A stretch of 64,000 nt of DNA from Panax quinquefolius (Eukaryota; Streptophyta; Magnoliopsida; Apiales; Araliaceae): the NCBI GenBank assembly GCA_020205615.1, contig CM035152.1:119200043-119264042 (forward strand), read 5' to 3'. The translations under genes and the position numbers were made by a program. Position 1 is the stretch's first letter; each line of letters begins with the position of its first letter. This document shows, one piece after another, positions 22,832 to 33,129 of the stretch. Below the pieces are notes generated by a model. That model had not been told where the DNA came from, searched no databases, and was given only the letters and a program-made list of their open reading frames with translations.

Positions 22832-23954
22832 CAACATCGGGATTTTTACTGTCCCTTTTATGTTCTTGTCTTTTGGTGTTCTCATGTTAGGTGAGATTTA
22901 TTTGAAAAAACAAGTTGTGAAAAGGTCCGACATTTATATGTCGACGATTGGACTGTAAGAGTCGTCGGTTAGTATTTTTAAATGGTTGCACCAACTCAAC
23001 CGAGAAAAAGGTTTGCACATTAACCACGTGATGTGACACTGCTAAACTGGTCTGTGAAACTGAGATTCATTTGGGTCCGGGGACTTGCTTATGCGGAGGG
23101 AAGGTGTTAGTCACCCCCAACATCCGTGTTACCACGGTGATCGCTATTTTTTAATTAAACTATTATATGAATGTGTGTGTATAGGTCAATGTGCAATTAT
23201 TTGGAAGTAGTTCTATGCCTCATTCGCACCTATATACAAAGGGTTTGAGTTTATGTAAAAATTCAGTTTTAAACAAGATATAGCAGTGAGGTTTTGTGAA
23301 AGAGGTTTTTCAAACTCTTATGCTCAATAGTAATTAAGGCCATTGATACTTCCATTTTATTAAGTGTTCGACTTGATTGCTTTCATTTTTGAGATGCGAA
23401 GAATCTTTGAGAAAATAATATACATAGTAATGTCGAATTCCTCGTGGGCATGATAGCCATATAAGGAAATTTGAACACCGTAAATAATGTACAAGCTGAT
23501 TATAGCCGAAAATGTCCATTACGGCAATCGAATCTAGATTCAGGAAACTGAATCTGTGATCACATGATTCTTAGGCTCACATGATATAGAAATTTATATG
23601 AAAGCTGTAAGCAGTTATATATTTAAAAGTTGTAAATATATATATATATATAGACATGATCAACCACCACGAAGCACCTCCATGGGGGATCAGAAATGTA
23701 AATATATAAAAGCGGTAAATATATATAGATAGAGAGAGAGACAAGATCAACCACCACGAAGCACCACCATGGGGGATTAGAAATGTAAATAAAGAAGTCA
23801 AAATGATCATCCGCCACGAAGTAAACAACAGGCGGGACGAAATGTAAATAAAAAAGTAAAAACGATCAACCGCCACGAAGTAAACTCCAGACGGGACGAA
23901 ATGTAAATAAAGCAGTAAAAGGCCGTGAAGTAAACTTCAGGCCTGACAGAAATG

Positions 23955-23990
<36 letters not shown>

Positions 23991-24629
23991 TTGTAAACGC
24001 ACTAGATATTATATCCAGGCTCAATCAAACAGAGTTTGATGGGTATAATATATATATATAAGTAGTAAATGCTCCGAATGTAAAATCCAGGCTCATCGAA
24101 TGGAGTCTGATAATAGTTTATATATATAAGTATATATATATATATAAGCAATAAATGCACCACATATAAATCCAGGCTCATCGAACAGAGTTCGACAATA
24201 GTTTATATATGTAAGTATATATATATATAGAAAAGCAATAAACACTCCAGACGTGAGTCCAGGCTCAATCGAGGAATAACTCGATAATGTTAGTCCATAT
24301 ATATAAATATATATATATAACAAAAAAAAAATCCACGGACCAAAATCCGGGCATACACATGCGACACGACTCTCAACATGAAGAATGGTGTGTGCAAAAT
24401 ATGGAGAAAAGGCTTTGAAAGATGTAAGAAGGCTTACAATGGACTGCCAAAGAAGACTTCTATAGCTTTAAATAGATGAACACTCAGTTTCCACCAGTAA
24501 AAATATAGCAATATATAAGCTCACAAGTGTTTAAAATGAGAAAGCACTCAGTTTATAGTGTGTACAGAACAAATTGGATCGGGCTTCCTCACCGTTTTCT
24601 CTTATAAAATGGCAACCCCAAGCCCTCTA
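22832..24629 (-). repeat. R-U5 half of Tat-like LTR F1 (inverted)
   Basis: Homologous over most of its length to 47331-48860 in the same orientation. In F2 this block follows the TATA box, so it is transcribed leader sequence. It begins (minus strand) TAGAGGGCTTGGGG at 24629, exactly where the U3 half at 15635 breaks off. It contains TA-rich microsatellites and a series of short inverted repeats (23640-24310). The 22885-23160 part has GGAAGGTGTTAGTCACCCCC, a type of motif I know from plant gypsy repeats. No ORF is real here. Confidence 0.65.
23640..24310 (-). repeat. Series of short inverted repeats with variable arms (copy 1)
   Basis: Units of about 55-65 bp contain palindromes. Examples: CCGCC/GGCGG (23811-23835); TGAAG/CTTCA inside GGCC/GGCC (23921-23943); ATCAAAC/GTTTGAT with loop AGA (24024-24040); TCGAAC/GTTCGA with loop AGA (24181-24195); ATCGAG/CTCGAT (24268-24285). 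The last three occupy the same position after CCAGGCTCA, so their arms covary. Units are separated by TA repeats, the longest at 23958-23988. Confidence 0.75.
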
Positions 24630-24861
24630 AACTTAAATCATGCTAGTCCTCAAGCACGAAACAAAACTAACAAACTATATAATGCAATGCCATGATATGT
24701 AATGCTTCTAATCTATATGCCTACGAATCCAGCAGCCATCATATAATCAAATTTATTTAATCGGCCTTAGAGAAATTAAACAAACACGACGACACTTTAT
24801 ATCAAAACCAATCAATAATTACTTATCAATCCTCAAATCTTAAACCGTTATCACTGGTATA

Positions 24862-24884
24862 GTGTGTGTGTGTGTGTGTGTGTG
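24862..24884 (+). repeat. (TG)n microsatellite
   Basis: Uninterrupted GT/TG run in the Athila tail. Confidence 0.95.
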
Positions 24885-25374
24885 ATCAACGTTATGCTAA
24901 CTGATACAAATTTGAATTTAATACATATAAAGTTTCTTATAAGGCATCATATACTATAACTTCAAGAATTTCAACAAGAGACGAGTTCCAACTAAGACCA
25001 AGCAATTACCACTATTAAGGGATCACATAGGGTACTTATGCTTTATTTTTCATCACGGGGGCTTTTTGCACTTATTTCCCATTTTATTTTATTTTATTAT
25101 TATTTTTTTTATAAGGTAAACATAACAGGATTACAAACTACTTAACACTATTTAAACTAATTAAAACTATTTACAATCCTAAGCTACCATGCACTATATG
25201 AATGCAAACAGTTAATAATCCTAAAACTAACATGCACTAATATATGCAAAATATAACTAAAGAAATTAAATATGAAAACATGAAACTAAATCCCCCAAAC
25301 TTGCAAATTACAATGTCCTCATTGTGTAGATAACGCAATAAATGTACGAGGACTTCCCTGTAAATCGCCTAAGT

Positions 25375-25668
25375 CTGGGGTGGTGGTGGCTGTTCTTCTT
25401 CATCAAAGTTACTGGGTGGAAACATTGCCATTGGGGCTGGCTGCTAGTATGGGAATTGTGCATTGGGATTGAAGCTTTGGAGGGTCACGTTCAATGAGGG
25501 AAAAGATAGATTCATGGCTTCAAACATATGGTCTTGCCTCTTTGTGAGTCTCTGCATCTCTCTTTGGGCCTCCTTGTTGTGCTCATCCACTTGGCGTTGA
25601 AGGTTTAGGAACTGAGGCTTAGATATAGCCTCTGGTTGTGGTGTCGCATATGTTCCTTGCTCTCCCAT
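25375..25668 (-). pseudogene. Athila-type C-terminal or downstream ORF remnant
   Basis: Minus-strand frame from MGEQGTYATPQPEAIS, with a heptad-like Gln/Arg/Glu-rich stretch (LQRQVDEHNKEAQREMQRLT) suggesting a short coiled coil, then a stop and an acidic Pro-rich end (DEEEQPPPPQT). It lies just before the non-coding 3' end, where Athila elements carry the C-terminus of pol or an extra ORF. I cannot say which. The upstream part is lost at the junction with copia element J. Confidence 0.45.
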
Positions 25669-25676
25669 TTAAATTG

Positions 25677-26200
25677 TCCCATTCTTCTATGCCATAGGTT
25701 TGCTTCATCTTAATTTGTTGCCAGACATAACTCTTCCTCATGTTGCTCAAAATTAAGAGTATATATATTTCCTTCTCTTTGGGCAACTAAAATAGTATTG
25801 TTAGTACCATGTGAGATTGTACATTTGTCTTTTTCAAAATTCACTTGATTTCCGTTATCCATTAATTGACTCACACTGATTAGATTAAATTCTTAGCCAT
25901 TTACTAGATGAACATTATTACTATTAACCTTACTGTTACCAATTTTACCTTAGCCGATTATTTCACATGGCCGGTTATCACCAAACATGACAGTTCCATG
26001 TTTCTATTTGATATTTAGCTCGACAAACTTAGATTTGTCACCCATCATGTGGCGTGAACATCCACATGAGGCATATTTGAGCCAGTTCAATAGATACTTT
26101 GGCTTGAAACATACCTCAATGGATTCATCTTCAAGTCCCATGAGGCATATTTGAGCCAGTTCATCGTTTGCATCTATCTCCACTTCGATTTTTCATCGTC
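25677..26200 (-). pseudogene. pol: Protease and GAG-pre-integrase, copia element J
   Basis: Minus-strand codons give HMTGDKSKF-like protease words in decayed form (GDKSKFVELNIK, then GTVMFGDN). These are followed by NLISVSQLMDNGNQVNFEKD and CTISHGTNNTILVAQREGNIY, the standard GAG-pre-integrase motif of copia pol. Stops interrupt at least four places. It ends abruptly near 25680, before integrase. Confidence 0.75.
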
Positions 26201-27153
26201 ACTCTATGTTAGGAATGTTTTATTCTTTTTGAACTCTTTATTGCCTTGCTTTCCTTTGTTTTTGAGCTAGAAGCAGTCCTTCTTGAAGTGAACTGGTCGT
26301 CCACATTCGAAACAGGTTTCTTCGGTTTGCTTGGCTTTGAGTTTGTTTGAGTTAAATGCATTCTTCCTTTTATTCTTTCTCTGAAGTAGTCCCTTAAGTC
26401 TCTTTGATATCATGGCTATTTCATCATCCGAGTTATTTTCAAGTTCCTCTTCAATTCCTGCATTTAGAGCGAACACTTTCTTTCGAGGAGCTTCTTCCTC
26501 GTCATCATATCTTTTTAATTGGTGTTTATATTCTTCTAGCTCACCAAAGAGTGTTAATGTATCCATAGAAGAAATATTGACAGAATCTTGAAGAGTGGTA
26601 ATTTTGGATGCAAACCTTTTGGGCATAGTTCGAAGTAGCTTACGATTGATTTCACTTTGTGGAATTGACTTGTCGAGCAACTTTAATAATTTATGAGCAC
26701 TAGGAGCCGTGCTTGAGCCATTTTGATTATTTCATCTTTTTCCAGCTTGAACATTTCATAGTCATGCATGAGCATTCTTAGCTTAACTTCTCGTACTTTG
26801 GAGGTTCCTTCATGACTCACCACTAGAGTATCCCATATCTCCTTAGCTGTATTGCATGAAGAGATTTTATCTATTTCGGATTGCACCATACCGCTAAGAA
26901 GAGTCTTCATTGCCTTTGAGTCGTATGAAACCATGTAAATTTTGGTTGAGTCCATCTCAAGTAAGGTTTTCGGAGTGCCATCATCTTTCCTTGGGATCAT
27001 TGGTCCATTTTCTGCCACCCACCATTCCCATGGGTCTCGCTTAAGATATATCCTCATTCGAAATTTCCAGAAATTGTAGTTCTCTGTCCCAAATAGTAAT
27101 GGAGGTCGATTTGTTGATTGTCCTTCTTGATGAGCGTTTCCAAATTATGCCAT
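26201..27153 (-). pseudogene. gag: Gag, copia element J
   Basis: The minus-strand start codon is at 27151-27153 with a stop two codons later. Then come FGTENYNFWKFRMRIYL, the N-terminal gag motif of copia elements, WEWWVAENGP, AKEIWDTLVVSHEGTSKVRE and KLRMLMHDYEMFKLE (UBN2/gag-polypeptide type). A frameshift near 26685 leads to LLRTMPKRFASKITTLQDS and an acidic Lys-rich linker. The zinc knuckle CFECGRPVHFKKDCF (CX2CX4HX4C) is at about 26268-26312. Confidence 0.85.
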
Positions 27154-27205
27154 GTCAGAATCTTTCCCTACTAGTCACCTTTAAGACCAAGATAAGTATA
27201 GTCAA

Positions 27206-27217
27206 GCTCTGATACCA
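27206..27217 (-). promoter_or_regulatory. Primer-binding site of copia element J
   Basis: The reverse complement is TGGTATCAGAGC, a full match to the plant initiator-Met tRNA primer site, two bases from the LTR end. Confidence 0.9.
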
Positions 27218-27219
27218 AA

Positions 27220-28987
27220 TGAAATTTAATTAGGCACACTTAGAAGGGGGGTTGAATAAGTGTAGGAATAAACTATGTCCAATTTTTATTTAGCTAAAAA
27301 TTCTTTTGGATATTCAATGCAGCAAGCTGGATTCTATATCTTTATAAATGGAAATGTTAAGATAATGTATTGAATTTATGTAACACTTTCCACAACTATT
27401 AAATACAAGACTTGACCTTTTTCAGAATATGATTATGAGAAAATAATTTAATAATTAGGTTGATGATATTTGTGTAGATTGAATGCAGGCAGCTAGATAG
27501 TTAACAGAATAGTATAACACAAAAATGCAATCACATAAACACTGGGATTTTTACGTGGTTCAACTACTACCCTCTATAATAGTAGTCTAGTCCACGTCCA
27601 ATACCAACTAGTATTGGAGACTCTCTTTTATTAAAACTTTTCCAATTACAATATAAGTGTCAATAACTTGAGCACCTTTACTCCTTGTGCACCTATGCAC
27701 CCTCAAGCACTTAAGCTTTCACACTTGATTGTAATAATACAATAATCCAAATCGAATCACAATTTAGAGAAGATTAATTTATATGAGTAAATATAAGATA
27801 CACAATAGAGGTCTAATGATCAAGCAATATATTACTCACCAATGCAAGGCTCTAGTATGTAATGACATGCAGTAAAAGTTATTACCAGAGTATTTTCTGC
27901 ACTATCACCTTAAGCAATATCTCCTTTAGTTGTAATCAATAGTAAATCGAAGAAACACACTTTCGTAATTTTGTATGTATACAATCACATTATGTATTTC
28001 TTAGCTTTTCTTATTATTGGACCAATTCTTTTATAGGCTACCAAAAGATATTACCGTTGTTAATTCCCAATTTGCAATATGACCGTTTGGGAAAAATTTC
28101 ACAAATCACGCAATCTTAGAGTAACACCCAAATATTGTGCCAATAATTAAGACTCTTTTCTAGTTGTATACTAACGACGAATACTGTTGTGATTAGAATA
28201 CAATATAGTGATTAGAGAGAGGATGAGTGCTCACCACGTGATACCATATCTCATAGAGTTTATCCCATCTTGCTATATGTCAACAACTAGATTAAATGTC
28301 ATGCAATCAATTTATACAGTCGTTAAAAATAACACGTCTAAAGATTACCATATCAGTTCATCAAGCACATGTTTCAAGGAGTCTAATGCCTTTCCTTAAT
28401 TTAAGTATTTATGATGCATGATTCATGATATATGTTTAAGTTACTACACAATAACCCAATTGATTGCTGTTAATTAGTATCTTAGTTACTAAAAAAATCC
28501 TTCTGATTTATTTCCATATGTGACTTACCATAGATTTGGCCGGTAGAAATATCCAATATGATTTTTCAAATCATGAGTTAATTACTTCCCTTAACACATG
28601 GTACATGATTTATGGTGTATATCTAATCAACTATTCTTACCATGTTACCATATTCTGTTTTACCAGAGATGTATTCCTTAATTTATGAGCACGAACTAAC
28701 ACACTTATTATTCCATGATCTTAGTGAATTTCTTTAATGATATATATGTATATGTGAGATGCACATGACCTAAAGCCTTGTATTGGAAAGTAATAGATGC
28801 TAAGATCTTACATATCTTTCCTAGGACTCAATTCGCCTTTCATGCTTCAAAGATCTCTTATCTTTGTATTTTCCTCCTTGATGTTCCTGTAATTCCATAT
28901 CTTTCCCTGAAATTTAATAGAGCATAATTAGAGGAATAATATGGTCATCATCAAAACATTTAGGAAGGAGTATGACATAAGTCAACA
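27220..28987 (-). repeat. 5' LTR of copia element J
   Basis: 1768 bp; on the minus strand it runs from TGTTGACTTATGTCATACTC to TAAATTTCA. A minus-strand TATA box (TATAAAAG) is at 28028-28035. The 63-codon ORF at 28208-28399 has no domain and is taken as chance. Right of the LTR, Athila LTR sequence resumes in mid-LTR. Confidence 0.75.
28028..28035 (-). promoter_or_regulatory. TATA box in copia LTR
   Basis: TATAAAAG on the minus strand in the middle of the J LTR, the best candidate for its promoter. Confidence 0.45.
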
Positions 28988-29332
28988 GTTCTTGATTAAT
29001 AAACTGGGATAGTAAATTAAATTGGAACAAAAGGATAATAACCAGAGTGAAGCTTAGGGTGAAGTTGTAAGCCTAATTCCCCAATATTTGTTTAAAAATT
29101 CAGTTTTTGCGATTTGTGATTGTTTTTTTATTTTAGTATTTTTAATAGCTGAGAATTTATAATTTTTATCATTAATTTTGATAGTTTAATAAAATTGGAT
29201 TAGTAGGAAACTTGTAATTGTGAGGGTTAAATTCTTACTAAATTTCTCTGTGGGAATGATACTCTACTTTCACTTTATTACTTGTTGACCACATATACTT
29301 GCGTGTTGTGCGTAATTAAATTTTACCCAACA
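28988..29332 (+). repeat. 5' LTR end of Athila fragment C
   Basis: Homologous to 16720-17059: it starts GTTCTTGATTAATAAACTGG and ends TTTTACCCAACA. About 345 bp of the 1.45-kb LTR. Confidence 0.85.
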
Positions 29333-29338
29333 AGTTTT

Positions 29339-29355
29339 TGGTGCCGTTGCCGGGG
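29339..29355 (+). promoter_or_regulatory. Primer-binding site of Athila fragment C (tRNA-Asp)
   Basis: TGGTGCCGTTGCCGGGG differs by one base from the TGGCGCCGTTGCCGGGG complementary to the 3' end of plant tRNA-Asp, the primer known for Athila elements. It lies six bases after the LTR. Confidence 0.85.
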
Positions 29356-29472
29356 ATTATTTAGTATAGATTTTAATATTTTACGATATCAGTTTAATTA
29401 GTCCAGTTTTACTTAAACATTTTTTTTATTTTTGTTTTTGTTCGTCTTATTTCAGGTTTTTGAAGTTGGTTT

Positions 29473-30341
29473 ATGCAAACGCGGTCCAAAAATCCAGACT
29501 TGCAAACTCTGAAATGGCTTCAAAGGCTAAGTAAGTGGATCAAGGAAACAAGAGAAGACTTCTCAAACTCTGAAAAAGAAGAAGCAATGGCTGCCGAAGA
29601 TCAGAAAGCATTGAGGGACTTTGCTACATCGATTTGCAGTCGAGTATCACCAGGCCTTCTATAGACGCGAACACATTTGAAATCAAGCCTGTGACTATTT
29701 AGATGATTCAAAATTCGGTGCAGTTTGGGGGTTTGGCAAATGATGATCTGAACGAGCATTTAGTCAGCTTTTTGGATATTTGTGGCACTTTCAGGTAAAA
29801 TGGGGTGTCAGATGACGCAGTTAGGCTTCACTTGTTCCCATTCACCTTACGGAACAAGGTGAAAAGTTGGGTACACTCTCTACTGTCGGGATCAATAACT
29901 ACATAGGAAGACCTTGCTAAAAAATTTCTTGCAAAATTTTTCCCACCAGCGAAAATTGCAAAAATGAGGAATAAGATAACTATGTTTGAACAAAAACATA
30001 GGGAATCACTGTATGAGGCATGAGAAAGATACAAGGAATTGCTCAGAAAGTGCCCGCTTCAAGGTTTGCCTAAGTGGTTGTAAATGAATACTTTCTACAA
30101 TGGATTACATGGGAATTTCAAAGCCAGTATTGACGCAGCTTCGGGTGGAGCGTTTATGGCTAAGAGTTATGAGGAGGCTTACGAATTGATAGAGACAATG
30201 GTGGCTACTAACTACCAGTGGCCCAAGGCAAGAAGGATACAGCCTAAGGCAGCTGACGTGTTAGAAATAGATGGAGTGACGGCAATACAAGCGCAGATTT
30301 CAGCACTCTCTAAGAAGTTGGATGCTTTGTCAGGGGTATAG
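29473..30341 (+). pseudogene. gag: Gag of Athila fragment C, capsid part
   Basis: Opens MQTRSKNPDLQTLKWLQRLS, the same start as the gag of B. One frame change occurs in the first 220 bases and in-frame stops follow (near 29797, 29905, 30022, 30082). The Retrotrans_gag core is readable: SVQFGGLANDDLNEHL, FLAKFFPPAKIAKMRNKIT and MNTFYNGLHGNFKASIDAA (ORF 30084-30341). The C-terminal ILxxKxDALSG helix ends in a stop at 30339-30341. Confidence 0.85.
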
Positions 30342-31080
30342 ACACATCAAGTAGCAGATATTTGTGAATTGTGCGTGGGTGGACATCCTATAGATCAATG
30401 TGCAATTAACCCAGCGTCAGTGCAATTTGTGGGTAGTTACAACAAGATTCCACAGAATATTTACCAGAATGAATACAATCATGGGAATAGGAATCACCCA
30501 AATTTTTCATGGCGTAATAATCAGCATCAACAAGCTCCACGACCATCATTTCCCCCAGGATTTCAGAATCATCAACAACTAGCTCAACATCAAGAGAGGA
30601 AATCAGATTTAGAGGAGTTGTTGTCAAAGTATATAACAAGCAACAAGGCAGCTATGAAAAACCAAGCAATGGCCATGAAATCGCAAGAAATAGCCATCAA
30701 GAATTTAGAAAATTAGAAGGGATAAACTGCCTTAGCATTGAACAATAGACCACAAGGGACTCTACCGAGTGACGCCGAGAGAAATCCGAAGGGAAACCAT
30801 GAACAATGTCAAGTAATCACATTGAGAAGTGGAAAACATGTAGATGGGAAAAGTGCAAAAAATTCTGTTAAACTAGATGACAAAGTGGTTAAAGAAAAAC
30901 AGGGTGAGGATAAGCAAGTTGAGAAAAAAAGTTAGATGACAAGCCAGTTGTGTATCCTCCACCGTTATTTTAGCAGAGAGTCCAAAAGCAGGAATTAGAT
31001 AAGCAGTTTGCAAAATTTTTGGAAGTGTTTAAGAAACTTCATATTAACATCCCTTTTGCAAAAACCCTAGAGCAGATGCC
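30342..31080 (+). pseudogene. gag: Gag C-terminal linker of Athila fragment C
   Basis: Starts with a zinc-knuckle-like CELCVGGHPIDQC (one residue short in the Cys-His spacing), then an Asn/Gln/His-rich linker (NHPNFSWRNNQHQQAPRPSF), then repeated KNQAM/KSQEI words and a Lys-rich end (ORFs 30369-30716 and 30738-30935). Two stops break the frame. Continues into the PSYEKFMKGILS region before protease. Confidence 0.8.
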
Positions 31081-31484
31081 AAGTTATGAGAAATTTATGA
31101 AAGGTATTCTGTCAAGGAAAAAAAAGTTGGAAGATTTCGAAATAGTGGCATTAACAAAGGAGTGTAGTGCAGTCTTACAGTGAAAATTGCCACCAAAGTT
31201 GAAAGATCTAGGAAATTTTACCATTCCATGCACAATTGGGAACAAGGTGTTCAACAAGTGTTTATGTCATTTGGGAGCAACTGTAAACCTTATGTTATTA
31301 TCAGTGTATACAGAATTAGGTCTACTTGATCCAAAACCTACGAACATCTCATTGTAGTTAGCAGATATGTCAGTCATATACCCGAGAGGCATTGTGGAGG
31401 ACATATTGGTCAAGGTTAACAAATTTATATTCCCTGCGGATTTCATAATTTTGGATTTTAAGGAAGAGAACTTCAGGTAAGGGG
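31081..31484 (+). pseudogene. pol: Protease of Athila fragment C, truncated
   Basis: Matches 50055-50477 (minus) of B. The active site is at about 31262-31290, where B has CDLGASVNLMP and C has CHLGATVNLML, with Asp changed to His and Ser to Thr. A stop follows near LLDPKPTNISL. The fragment ends after LDFKEEN, where E2 LTR sequence starts. Confidence 0.8.
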
Positions 31485-32942
31485 TATTATTTCTTTGTAT
31501 TCATGAAGAGAACTTCTATTATTCCATTCTTTATTATTCTGTTGGAATAACCTGTATACGCGGTCTACCCTATACTTGGTGAAATTCTTCTATTTTTCTA
31601 TTATTTATTATTATGTTGGAATAACTTGTCTATGTGAAGTACCGCATACATGGTGAAATTCTTCTGTTATTCTATTCTTTATTATTCTATTGGAACATCC
31701 TGTCTGTGCGTTTACGCATGACCTGGTTCCATTATTTATTATTCTGCTTGGAACATCCCATCTGCAATGCGTTCGCATGACCGATTCCGTTATTTATTAT
31801 TCTTGCTGAATATACCGTTCGCAAGCGCTTTCACGCACGACCGTTCCGTTATTTATTATTCTGTTGAATAACCTATTTGTGCGGCTCTATCGCATGCACG
31901 GTGATTTCTTTTTTATTCCATTCTTTATTATACTCAAATTGGTTAAAGTTTTGGCTTTTATACTCCATGAAATTAGTGGAATATCTTTGATATTTGCGCT
32001 TCATCCAGTATCTTTTCATGGAAATATTCTTCTGAGTATTCTTGAATTTTACTCCACAAAGCAGTATCATGTTGACAATTTGGACGTTATTAGTTCCTGG
32101 ATAAATTAATTCTTGAACTTGTTTTATTGAATTCTTATATAATTGTAATCATTCTCATGTTTATATTATGTTGAAAGTCATTTGTGGCCTGTAGTGCATA
32201 GATGGACTTGGTATGATTATGACTAGGGATTATTCGGTATAATTATGACCGTAATGTTATAAATGATGTGGTAAAAGTCCTCATTGGCCCGTAATGCATT
32301 GATGGACAGTTGTTGGCATGATCATGACCATTGATGAATACACTAATATCCTTAGCCCGTAGTGCATGGATAATTTGTGGTTGTGATACTAATGAATATC
32401 CTTGGCCGTAGTGCAGGGATCGATGATGCGGTTTATTTATTAAGTTGAGTCTCAACAATAAAAGTGATGAAAAACCTTTTAAATCATAGAAAATAGTAGA
32501 TTTTATTCTCTACTTGACTCTTTTAATGGATTGCTTATTCTGCTGCAGTTAAACTTGATGTTTGTTATATTATATCAGTTTAACATTGTTGAAGGCTAAC
32601 GATAATTTATTCTGCATTATCTTAGTCATAATATTTCTTACTGGGCTAGTTGAGCTCACCCTTTTACTTTCATTGTTCTCTTCAAGAAATGAGAACGTAG
32701 CAGTACTAGTCGGGGAATGGAGTGACGATCCAGATGATAGCATTAGTAGTCCTCACTATTCTATAAAATAGTGTGTTAATAAATGTATTGAGAACTTATT
32801 TTGAGTTTGAATACTGTCTAGAAGACAATATTTGTATTAAAACTCACAGCTCATGTTGTATATTTAAGATTGTATTTGTATTCTGTACCATGTATTTGGC
32901 GACTCAGAATAGGTGATGTATATCTATTTTGGGGGCGTCACA
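31485..32942 (+). repeat. 5' LTR of E2, 3' half
   Basis: Homologous to the reverse complements of 1646-3326 and 11342-13018, starting exactly at the conserved GTAAGGGG and ending GGGGGCGTCACA. It keeps the GAATGGAATAATAGAA-type array (31530-31910) and the U5 shared with all Tekay copies here. U3 and the TATA region are missing. Confidence 0.85.
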
Positions 32943-32944
32943 GT

Positions 32945-32956
32945 TAGTATCAAAGC
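32945..32956 (+). promoter_or_regulatory. Primer-binding site of E2
   Basis: TTAGTATCAAAGC against TGGTATCAAAGC in A; the first positions have decayed. It lies directly after the LTR. Confidence 0.7.
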
Positions 32957-33129
32957 TTAGGGATATGATCCCTGGCTGAGATGTGAGACAAGAACTAGGA
33001 GGGGAGAGACGGGGAATTCTTTTGCTAGTATGACCTACCTAAGTTTATTTGGTATTTAATTGGTCGGTCAAAGTATAGGGATAATATATGATATGTTAAT
33101 TAACCCTTGTTTTGTGGCAGTATTTGAAA

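Larger units (their letters stand above)
24630..25676 (-). other. 3' tail of Athila element B interior
   Basis: Minus-strand sequence with the layout of the end of an Athila-type interior: a downstream ORF, then AAGTTTGGGGGATTTA (about 25287-25302 reversed), then GCTTGAGGACTAGCATG close to the end. It should be followed by the Athila 3' LTR, but Tat-like R-U5 follows instead; the LTR is at 15636-17059, consistent with an inversion. 24640-25300 has no coding sequence apart from a TG microsatellite. Confidence 0.6.
25677..28987 (-). mobile_element. Ty1/copia element J, 3'-truncated
   Basis: Minus-strand order: 5' LTR (27220-28987), primer site, gag with zinc knuckle, protease, GAG-pre-integrase; then it stops at about 25680, joined to the Athila tail. 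The LTR start TGTTGACTTATGTC and the TTTTGATGATGACC words resemble SIRE/Maximus-type copia LTRs. Integrase, RT and the 3' LTR are absent. Confidence 0.8.
28988..31484 (+). mobile_element. Ty3/gypsy Athila fragment C
   Basis: Plus-strand order: end of the 5' LTR, tRNA-Asp primer site, gag, protease. It is truncated on the left inside the LTR by copia J and on the right, in mid-protease, by E2 LTR sequence. It parallels element B (49857-53761, minus) throughout. RT, RNase H, integrase and 3' LTR are absent. Confidence 0.85.

Noticed and set aside
28208..28399. 63-codon ORF in copia LTR
   Set aside because: Lies inside an LTR with no domain, no second copy and antisense to the element.
29339..29355. 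Fragment of a tRNA-Asp gene (also 52290-52306)
   Set aside because: Only the 17 bases complementary to the tRNA 3' end are present, directly after an LTR; this is a primer-binding site. No cloverleaf can be formed from the flanks.
31470..31500. Processed retrocopy joined through splicing at CAG/GTAAG
   Set aside because: Splicing would retain the exon upstream of GTAAG and remove what follows, the reverse of what is seen; the donor match is better explained as a chance truncation point.
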